Below, piece after piece: positions 1 to 4,923 of a stretch of 5,759 nt of DNA (its first letter is position 1; each line of letters opens with the position of its first letter). The DNA comes from Sporomusaceae bacterium (GTDB taxonomy: Bacteria; Bacillota; Negativicutes; DSM-13327), in contig JAPUES010000265.1 in NCBI GenBank assembly GCA_027492445.1, positions 1 through 5,759 of the forward strand. The letters run 5' to 3'. Below the pieces are notes generated by a model that was not told the DNA's origin, searched no databases, and saw only the letters and a program-made list of their open reading frames with translations. A program made the translations under genes and the position numbers.

Positions 1-216
1 AAGCATTGTAAAACAGTAAATCAAATCATTTTTAGATGGGATTATCAATGTGGCGCCATTGCAATACCTAAGACTAGTAAGGTGGAACGGTTACGAGAAA
101 ATATAAATATATTTGACTTTGAATTATCTAATGAAGAAATGTTAGCAATTGATTCTATCAATAGAGATTTTAGAGTCCGACATAATCCCGATCATTGTGA
201 TTTTTCAAAGTTGTAA
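1..216 (+). CDS. Aldo/keto reductase family oxidoreductase, C-terminal fragment (5' end outside window)
   Basis: The frame is open from base 1 and gives 71 residues before a TAA stop at 214-216; the start and the catalytic Asp-Tyr-Lys-His part of the barrel lie upstream of the window. What remains is the typical end of an NADPH-dependent aldo/keto reductase. There is a strand reading QIIFRWDYQCGAIAIPK (about residues 8-24 of the fragment), then the cofactor phosphate-binding stretch with K24, T25, R30 and N34 (the family's IPK(S/T)-x-R-x-x-EN pattern). The closing helix reads FDFELSNEEMLAI, and the tail has the NPDxxDF motif common at the end of this family. Such enzymes reduce aldehydes or ketones in the cytoplasm; the substrate cannot be told from this piece. 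The acyltransferase gene follows after 18 bp on the same strand, so the two are probably cotranscribed. Family assignment is firm; the specific role is unknown. Confidence 0.85.
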   Translation, partial: KHCKTVNQIIFRWDYQCGAIAIPKTSKVERLRENINIFDFELSNEEMLAIDSINRDFRVRHNPDHCDFSKL

Positions 217-221
217 TAATT

Positions 222-228
222 AGAGGAG
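222..228 (+). promoter_or_regulatory. Ribosome binding site that selects the 235 ATG
   Basis: AGAGGAG lies 6 nt before the ATG at 235. A competing ATG at 231 is only 2 nt away from it and reads M-N-E-Y then stop, so 235 is the real start. Confidence 0.7.
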
Positions 229-234
229 TCATGA

Positions 235-864
235 ATGAATATTAATAAAATAAGAAAGTTACAAGTGCTATCTAGTGTGTATCATAATATTTTTAACGGA
301 AAAATAAAGAAGACTAGGGGGAATAACATATATCTTTATAAAAATGCGCTTATTAGTATGGCGAAAAATACTAGCATTATTTTAAATGGTGAGCTACATA
401 TTGGTACAGAGAGTATTAAAAATTCTCGACGAGAAACAACCATTAGGATGGATGAAAACTCCACACTGGAAATTGATAACATCTTTTCGATTTATTATGG
501 TGGAGATATTATTCTCTTCAAAAATGCAAAATTAACTCTTGGCTCCGGTTTTTTTAACTCCAACATTAAAATAAGATGTACAAAATGTATCACCATTGGC
601 AGAGATGTTGCTATTTCTCATGATGTAACCATTATGGATTCTGATGCGCATGAGATTGTAGCGGATGGCTATGAAAAAACATTGCCCGTTGTCATTGGGA
701 ATCATGTTTGGATCGGTACAAGAGCAACGATATTAAAAGGTGTTACGATTGGTGATGGGGCTATTATTGCAGCAGGGGCTGTGATCTCAAAAGATGTTCC
801 TCCTAATTGTGTAGTGGCCGGAGTGCCAGGGAAAATAATCAAAAAAAATATGGATTGGAAATGA
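235..864 (+). CDS. Left-handed beta-helix (hexapeptide repeat) O-acyltransferase, WcaF/maltose acetyltransferase-like
   Basis: This 209-residue protein probably transfers an acetyl (or other acyl) group from its CoA thioester to a sugar hydroxyl in the cytoplasm. The whole length is built of imperfect hexapeptide turns, and the C-terminal half is the clearest: ITIGRDVAISHDVTI (119-133), VVIGNHVWIGTRATILKGV (152-170) and TIGDGAIIAAGAVISKDV (171-188). The closing PPNCVVAGVPGKIIKK (189-204) is typical of CoA-using members. His139, in the segment DSDAHEI, sits where the family's catalytic histidine is found. The N-terminal about 100 residues are also rich in short beta-strand repeats, without a clear signature. 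Length and layout match acyltransferases of exopolysaccharide, capsule or O-antigen clusters. It sits between an aldo/keto reductase gene and an FrhB-like gene, with only 10 bp to the latter, so an envelope-polysaccharide job is inferred. The acceptor sugar cannot be identified. The gene is markedly AT-rich compared with ilvB downstream. Confidence 0.88.
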   Translation: MNINKIRKLQVLSSVYHNIFNGKIKKTRGNNIYLYKNALISMAKNTSIILNGELHIGTESIKNSRRETTIRMDENSTLEIDNIFSIYYGGDIILFKNAKLTLGSGFFNSNIKIRCTKCITIGRDVAISHDVTIMDSDAHEIVADGYEKTLPVVIGNHVWIGTRATILKGVTIGDGAIIAAGAVISKDVPPNCVVAGVPGKIIKKNMDWK

Positions 865-874
865 TAGGAGTACT

Positions 875-2032
875 ATGGTTGACAAATTAGAGAAAAAAAA
901 ATGTACAGGATGTAGTGCTTGCTATAATATCTGTCCGAAGGATTGCATTCGCATGGAAGCAGATGAAGAAGGATTCTGTTATCCAAAGATTGACTTACAA
1001 GAGTGTAATCAATGTAATTTATGTAGGAAAGTATGCCCAGCGATAAGTGGTTTTAACAATAAAAATCATCATGCGCCGCAAATAAAAGCTGGTTGGTCCC
1101 TCAATGCAGAGGTTAGATTCCATAGTACGTCAGGGGGAATCTTTACTGAGATATCTAAGGCTATCTTAGAAAATAAAGGATATGTAGTGGGGGCTAGATA
1201 TACACAGGAATACTTAGTAGAGCATGATATCATTGCTAACATAGAAGAAATTAATATCTTGCGTCAATCTAAATATATACAAAGTAACATTGGTTTTACC
1301 TATCGACGAATAAAAGAACTGCTAGAAAAGAATAAAAAAGTTTTATTTGTGGGTACACCCTGCCAAGCTAGTGGGCTGCTAAATTATATGCGAAAGGACT
1401 ATGAAAACTTACTACTGTGTGATTTTGTTTGTTTAGGCTGTAATTCCCCTAAAGTCTATTTAAAATATTTAAGTATGCTTGAACATCGGTATGATTCTAA
1501 AGTTAAACAGGTTTGGTTCAAAAATAAAACCTATGGTTGGAATAACTTTAGTACTAAAGTTGAATTTGAAAATGGCAGTGTGTATTTAAAAGATAGAAAT
1601 ACAGATTATTTTATGAAGGGATATATAGGACCTAGTAAATTATATATGCGCCCTTGCTGTGCAGAGTGTAATTATAAATCAATACCAAGAATATCTGACA
1701 TAACCCTTGGGGATTTTTGGGGTATTGCCGATAAGGATAAAAGTTTAGATTCCGATCAAGGAACTTCCCTCATTATGATTAATTCTAAAAAAGGGGAAAT
1801 CTTATTTCATAATAGTAAAGGCAATATCTTTAGTGCAGATTGTGAATTAAAGGATGCTGTAAAGGGAAATCCAGCTATATTTACCCCAGCAAAAATGGAT
1901 ACTAGGAGAAAAGATTTTTTTAAAGAACTAGACGAGATTGGATTTGATGAGTTAATGAATCGTTATACTAAGGAAAGCTTCTGGAGGAAACTTAAAAAGA
2001 CAATTTATATAAAGTGGCTTCGTTGCCCATGA
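875..2032 (+). CDS. Coenzyme F420 hydrogenase/dehydrogenase beta-subunit (FrhB-like) family protein with N-terminal 2x[4Fe-4S] ferredoxin domain
   Basis: The 385-residue product begins with a bacterial-type ferredoxin domain holding two cysteine sets: C10-x2-C13-x2-C16-x3-C20 followed by Pro, and C44-x2-C47-x2-C50-x3-C54 followed by Pro. Each is expected to bind a [4Fe-4S] cluster. The FrhB-like N- and C-terminal domains follow. Visible landmarks are STSGGIFTEI (84-93), the GTPCQASGL motif (160-168), CDFVCLGCNSPKVY (182-195), a cysteine group C261/C262/C265, and SDITLGDFWGI (274-284). These are all typical of the family. In archaea the relatives move electrons between Fe-S clusters, flavin and F420. 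In bacterial polysaccharide clusters similar proteins are common beside pyruvyl- and acyltransferases, with no settled reaction. The start has AGGAG at 866-870, only 4 nt before the ATG, and the upstream stop is 10 bp away, so it is translationally close to the acyltransferase. The gene ends in a tandem TGATGA. The protein is complete, with no signal peptide or membrane helix; the C-terminus is basic. The family call is firm; cofactor and substrate are unknown. Confidence 0.88.
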   Translation: MVDKLEKKKCTGCSACYNICPKDCIRMEADEEGFCYPKIDLQECNQCNLCRKVCPAISGFNNKNHHAPQIKAGWSLNAEVRFHSTSGGIFTEISKAILENKGYVVGARYTQEYLVEHDIIANIEEINILRQSKYIQSNIGFTYRRIKELLEKNKKVLFVGTPCQASGLLNYMRKDYENLLLCDFVCLGCNSPKVYLKYLSMLEHRYDSKVKQVWFKNKTYGWNNFSTKVEFENGSVYLKDRNTDYFMKGYIGPSKLYMRPCCAECNYKSIPRISDITLGDFWGIADKDKSLDSDQGTSLIMINSKKGEILFHNSKGNIFSADCELKDAVKGNPAIFTPAKMDTRRKDFFKELDEIGFDELMNRYTKESFWRKLKKTIYIKWLRCP

Positions 2033-2054
2033 TGACACTCTAAAATTACACATA

Positions 2055-2083
2055 TATGCAAAACCTCGGATATGTATTATAAT
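2055..2083 (+). promoter_or_regulatory. Probable sigma-A-type promoter of ilvBN operon
   Basis: A perfect -10 hexamer TATAAT lies at 2078-2083. Exactly 17 bp upstream is TATGCA (2055-2060), a weak -35 with three matches to TTGACA. Transcription would begin near 2090, leaving an untranslated leader of about 30 nt. That leader is too short for a T-box or a peptide attenuator. Upstream lies the stop of the FrhB-like gene, with no convincing terminator between, so readthrough from the left cluster is possible. The promoter is predicted only from its sequence. Confidence 0.5.
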
Positions 2084-2105
2084 ACTGTAAAGGCGATAGG
2101 CAGAT

Positions 2106-2113
2106 AAGGAGGA
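2106..2113 (+). promoter_or_regulatory. Strong ribosome binding site of ilvB
   Basis: AAGGAGGA is a near-perfect complement of the 16S rRNA 3' end and lies 7 nt before the ATG at 2121. It fixes the start and suggests efficient translation. Confidence 0.75.
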
Positions 2114-2120
2114 TTTTTGT

Positions 2121-3812
2121 ATGGAATTTTTAGGAGCGGACGTAATAATTGAAGGTCTGAAAGAAGAAGGAGTCGAAGTCGTTTTTGGCTATCCTGGAGG
2201 GGCTGTTTTGCCTCTTTATGATGCTTTATATAGAGCTAATTTTCCTCATATTCTAGCACGCCATGAGCAAGGGGCGGTACATGCTGCCGATGGTTATGCA
2301 AGGGCTACTGGCAAGGTTGGAGTGTGCATTGCCACATCAGGTCCAGGAGCTACGAATCTTATTACTGGTATTGCCACAGCCTATATGGATTCTGTACCTC
2401 TTGTAGCCATTACAGGGCAAGTGGCAGTGTCTTTAATTGGGAAGGATTCTTTTCAAGAAGCGGATGTTCGAGGAATCACAACGCCGATTACGAAACATAA
2501 TTATCTTGTCAAGAAGATTCAAGATTTACCAAGAGTGCTGAAAGAAGCTTTTTATATTGCTCGTAGCGGGCGCCCGGGACCCGTTGTAATCGATATTTCG
2601 AAAGATGTATTTAATGATAAAATTGCATACGAATATCCGAAAGAGGTAAAACTTAGGGGGTACTCTCCGATTTTTGCTGGGGATGAAACCATTCTTGACG
2701 TGGTAGTGGCAAAAATGAAAGCAGCAAAAAAACCATTACTATTTGTCGGTGGTGGTATTAATATTTCAGATACGTCGGTTTTGCTGAGAAAAATCGTTGC
2801 CCAAACAGGTATTCCTGTTATTTCTAGCTTAATGGGACTCGGCTGTATTGCCGATGATGACGTGCAATACCTAGGAATGGTAGGCATGCATGGCACTTAT
2901 GCTGGAAATATGGCTACTACTCAGTGTGATTTATTGCTCGGCATTGGGGTGCGTTTTGATGATCGGGTGACAGGCCTTGTTAAGGATTTTGCTCCTAATG
3001 CTCAAATCGTACATTTTGATATTGATCCTGCTGAAATTAATAAAAATATTCTCGCTGATATACGGGTGGTTGGAGACTTACGTTGGTCGTTGCCTATTTT
3101 ACATGAAAAAACAAAATCCTATCAAGCTGAGGAGTGGCGACAACAGATTGCCCTTTGGAGTAAAACCGTAGAGGGTTGGAAACAAGACAATCCTCTCACC
3201 TATAGTGAAAATAAGGAAGTCATTATGCCCCAGTCGGTGATTGAGACGGTGAGTGAGCTTACAAAAGGTGATGCCATCATTGTAACGGACGTCGGTCAGC
3301 ACCAGATGTGGGCGGCTCAATATTATAAATTTATGAATGAGCGGTCATTCTTAACGTCAGGTGGCTTAGGAACAATGGGGTATGGTCTGCCAGCTGCCAT
3401 TGGTGCACAACTGGGATTGCCAGAAAAAACCGTTATTTTATTTACAGGTGACGGCAGTATTATGATGAACTGCCAGGAAATGGCCACTGCTGCCAATAAT
3501 GATATTGCTGTAAAAATTATTGTAATGAATAATCAGGTGCTAGGTATGGTAAACCAATGGCAGCGAATGTTTTATGAAGAAAGATATTCTCACACTTGTT
3601 TGAAGGGACATACGGATTTTGTGAAACTTGCCGAAGCCATGGGGATTACTGGCTTACGTGTGACCAAGGAAAGTGAACTCAGAGCAACCTTAGAGGAAGC
3701 TTTAGCCATAAAAGGACCGGTACTTGTTGATGTATGGTTACCCGATGGGGAGGATGTATTACCCATGGTTCCTGCTAACTGTCGGTTAGACCAAATGGTT
3801 TTGGGAGGATAA
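2121..3812 (+). CDS. ilvB: Acetolactate synthase (acetohydroxyacid synthase), large catalytic subunit, biosynthetic type
   Basis: IlvB is a cytoplasmic ThDP-dependent enzyme. It condenses two pyruvates to 2-acetolactate (valine/leucine route), or pyruvate with 2-oxobutyrate to 2-aceto-2-hydroxybutyrate (isoleucine route). The 563 residues match the usual family length and show all three domains. The N-terminal pyrimidine-binding domain has GYPGGAVLPLYDAL (23-36), catalytic Glu49 in HEQGAVHAADGYARATG, and SGPGATN (73-79). The segment GQVAVSLIGKDSFQEAD (99-115) has the family's IG-x-D-x-FQE core. The central FAD-binding domain has VGGGI (209-213) and RFDDRVTG (278-285). The C-terminal domain carries the ThDP/Mg motif from GDGS (443-446) to Asn470-Asn471, with D444 and N471 as likely metal ligands. 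The GMVNQWQ segment contains Trp480, equivalent to the conserved Trp of the herbicide-site channel. FAD-region motifs and partnership with ilvN 4 bp downstream argue for the anabolic enzyme and against catabolic AlsS. Base composition is richer in GC than the genes to the left. Confidence 0.97.
   Translation: MEFLGADVIIEGLKEEGVEVVFGYPGGAVLPLYDALYRANFPHILARHEQGAVHAADGYARATGKVGVCIATSGPGATNLITGIATAYMDSVPLVAITGQVAVSLIGKDSFQEADVRGITTPITKHNYLVKKIQDLPRVLKEAFYIARSGRPGPVVIDISKDVFNDKIAYEYPKEVKLRGYSPIFAGDETILDVVVAKMKAAKKPLLFVGGGINISDTSVLLRKIVAQTGIPVISSLMGLGCIADDDVQYLGMVGMHGTYAGNMATTQCDLLLGIGVRFDDRVTGLVKDFAPNAQIVHFDIDPAEINKNILADIRVVGDLRWSLPILHEKTKSYQAEEWRQQIALWSKTVEGWKQDNPLTYSENKEVIMPQSVIETVSELTKGDAIIVTDVGQHQMWAAQYYKFMNERSFLTSGGLGTMGYGLPAAIGAQLGLPEKTVILFTGDGSIMMNCQEMATAANNDIAVKIIVMNNQVLGMVNQWQRMFYEERYSHTCLKGHTDFVKLAEAMGITGLRVTKESELRATLEEALAIKGPVLVDVWLPDGEDVLPMVPANCRLDQMVLGG
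3803..3809 (+). promoter_or_regulatory. Ribosome binding site of ilvN inside the ilvB 3' end
   Basis: GGGAGGA overlaps the last codons of ilvB, 7 nt before the ATG at 3817. Another ATG at 3812 overlaps the ilvB stop but reads only M-K-stop, so 3817 is the start. The arrangement favours coupled translation and balanced subunit production. Confidence 0.7.
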
Positions 3813-3816
3813 TGAA

Positions 3817-4314
3817 ATGAAATATACCTTAGCTGTACTTGTAGAAAATAGACCGGGTGTACTTACTCATATATCAGGGTTGATTAGCCGCCGTGCTTAT
3901 AATATTGAAAGTATTGCTGCAAGCTATACCGAGGAGGCGGACACCACTCGCATTACCATTGATGTTGAGGTAGATAACCAAATAGAGCTAGAACAAGTTG
4001 TGAATCAGTTGTCAAAATTAATTGATGTAATAAAAATAGTAAACCTTACTCATATTGATTCTATACATCGCGACTTAGCCCTTATTAAGGTAAAAGCAAG
4101 TCCGGATACAAGGTCAGATATTGTAGATATTGTAGAAATCTTTCGGGCTAAAATCGTTGATGTGAACCGAGAGACAATGGTTATTGAACTTACGGGTGAA
4201 GAAAGTAAGATTGATGCCTTATGTGAAGTTTTAATGGATTATGGTATTATAGAAATTGCACGTGCTGGTAAAATTGCACTTTCTAGAGGACCTATTGCGG
4301 CAAAGGACATGTAA
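3817..4314 (+). CDS. ilvN: Acetolactate synthase, small regulatory subunit (ACT domain)
   Basis: This 165-residue protein is the partner of IlvB; the small subunit raises catalytic activity and confers feedback inhibition by valine. The N-terminal ACT domain (about 3-77) reads LAVLVENRPGVLTHISGLISRRAYNIESI. Asn11, Gly14 and Asn29 fall at the same positions as residues tied to valine binding in E. coli IlvH, and position 17 is Thr where E. coli has Ser. The second half (about 85-160) is the usual small-subunit C-terminal domain: LALIKVKA (87-94), EIFRAKIVDVNRETMVIELTG (107-127, interrupted only by normal variation) and a closing IEIARAGKIALSRG (145-158). Length is typical for the long IlvH/IlvN class (about 160 residues) and it appears complete. 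It begins 4 bp after the ilvB stop, and its own stop is 28 bp before the VOC gene. The retained ACT residues suggest the enzyme is valine-sensitive, an inference from family knowledge. Confidence 0.96.
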   Translation: MKYTLAVLVENRPGVLTHISGLISRRAYNIESIAASYTEEADTTRITIDVEVDNQIELEQVVNQLSKLIDVIKIVNLTHIDSIHRDLALIKVKASPDTRSDIVDIVEIFRAKIVDVNRETMVIELTGEESKIDALCEVLMDYGIIEIARAGKIALSRGPIAAKDM

Positions 4315-4342
4315 TGCCTAGTTAAAAAAGGAGTGTAACAAT

Positions 4343-4711
4343 ATGAAGTTTAAATTTGTTCATAATAACCTCAATGTATTAAATATTGAAAGAAGTTTAG
4401 CCTTTTACAAAGAAGCACTGCAACTTGTTGAGGTGCGGCGTATGGAAAAAACTGGCTTTACCTTGGTGTTTCTTGGGGATGGTATTACCACTCACAAGTT
4501 AGAACTTACCTGCTTAAAGGATCGAACCAGTCCTTATAACTTAGGGGATAATGAAAGTCATATCGCCTTTAATGTTGATGATTTTGATGCTGCTTATGCC
4601 TTGCATAAAAAAATGGATTGTATTTGCTATGAAAATAAGGACATGGGACTTTATTTTATTGCCGACCCTGATGGCTATTGGATTGAAATATTACCGGAAA
4701 ATAGAGGGTAA
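4343..4711 (+). CDS. VOC (glyoxalase I/bleomycin-resistance fold) family protein, lactoylglutathione lyase-like
   Basis: The 122-residue protein has two beta-alpha-beta-beta-beta modules of the vicinal oxygen chelate fold. The first runs through VHNNLNVLNIERSLAFYKEAL (6-26) to KLELT (52-56), and the second from SHIAFNVDDFDAAY (72-85) to FIADPDGYWIEILPE (105-119). His7, Glu54, His73 and Glu115 occupy the four metal-ligand positions of glyoxalase I (the H-E-H-E set), so a divalent-metal enzyme is likely. Small proteins of this kind are often annotated as lactoylglutathione lyase (methylglyoxal removal). However, the substrate could be another thiol adduct or an unrelated compound, and methylmalonyl-CoA epimerase is a more distant option. 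The start is supported by AAGGAG at 4328-4333, 9 nt before the ATG. It follows ilvN by 28 bp with no promoter or terminator visible between, and a strong hairpin follows its stop. It is probably the last gene of the ilvBN transcript. Soluble, with no signal peptide. Confidence 0.85.
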   Translation: MKFKFVHNNLNVLNIERSLAFYKEALQLVEVRRMEKTGFTLVFLGDGITTHKLELTCLKDRTSPYNLGDNESHIAFNVDDFDAAYALHKKMDCICYENKDMGLYFIADPDGYWIEILPENRG

Positions 4712-4719
4712 AAAAGCGC

Positions 4720-4762
4720 AACAGAGGTTACATTCTCACGGCACGAGAATGTAACCTCTGTT
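4720..4762 (+). terminator. Probable intrinsic terminator after the ilvBN-VOC unit, possibly bidirectional
   Basis: An exact inverted repeat has 18-nt arms at 4720-4737 (beginning AACAGAGG) and 4745-4762 (ending CCTCTGTT), around the 7-nt loop ACGGCAC. It begins 8 bp past the VOC stop. On the + strand the following TTCATTTAT is only moderately T-rich. On the - strand the hairpin is followed, after a 4-nt GCGC gap, by six Ts (the A run at 4710-4715). It may therefore act in both directions. The position between two separate + strand units supports a terminator role. Confidence 0.7.
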
Positions 4763-4815
4763 CATTTATGGGATAAACATCCAGTGCCAAAGATGCTGTA
4801 GATGACAACTTTTTA

Positions 4816-4844
4816 TATGCAATGAAGGTACATAATGCTATAAT
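4816..4844 (+). promoter_or_regulatory. Probable extended -10 promoter of the receptor gene
   Basis: TGCTATAAT (4836-4844) is a perfect extended -10 element. Seventeen bp before the TATAAT is TATGCA (4816-4821), a weak -35, the same hexamer and spacing as in front of ilvB. Start of transcription would be near 4851, giving a leader of about 70 nt in which I see no riboswitch or strong hairpin. No convincing flagellar sigma-28-type promoter was seen. The rest of the 161-bp gap (4763-4923) shows no gene or other element I can support. Confidence 0.55.
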
Positions 4845-4923
4845 GAATTGTCAGATTTTATTATATTAGGAAGTAAATATGGATCAATAGCATGAATACA
4901 TATTTTGAAAGGAGCTACATATT

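Noticed and set aside
2050..2075. Inverted repeat ACATAT-N14-ATATGT over the ilvB promoter
   Set aside because: Only 6 bp of pure AT-rich pairing around a 14-nt loop; expected by chance, so not called an operator.
2424..2426. Ala102 in IlvB at the position equivalent to the plant herbicide-site Pro197
   Set aside because: Alanine here is ordinary in Firmicutes-type IlvB proteins, so it is not evidence of selected herbicide resistance.
2552..2896. Open frame of 114 codons on the - strand
   Set aside because: It lies wholly inside ilvB, which has full family motifs on the + strand. The antisense protein has no recognisable domain.
2977..3320. Two short frames inside ilvB (2977-3171 + and 3099-3320 -)
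   Set aside because: Both are out-of-frame shadows of ilvB without recognisable protein features.
4117..4134. Tandem 9-bp repeat GATATTGTA x2 in ilvN, giving Asp-Ile-Val twice
   Set aside because: It is in frame and falls in a variable helix before the conserved EIFRAKIVDV segment. It is a simple local repetition without a sign of function.
4551..4754. Open frame of 67 codons overlapping the VOC gene and running into the hairpin
   Set aside because: It overlaps a well-supported gene in another frame, and its end is made by the terminator sequence.
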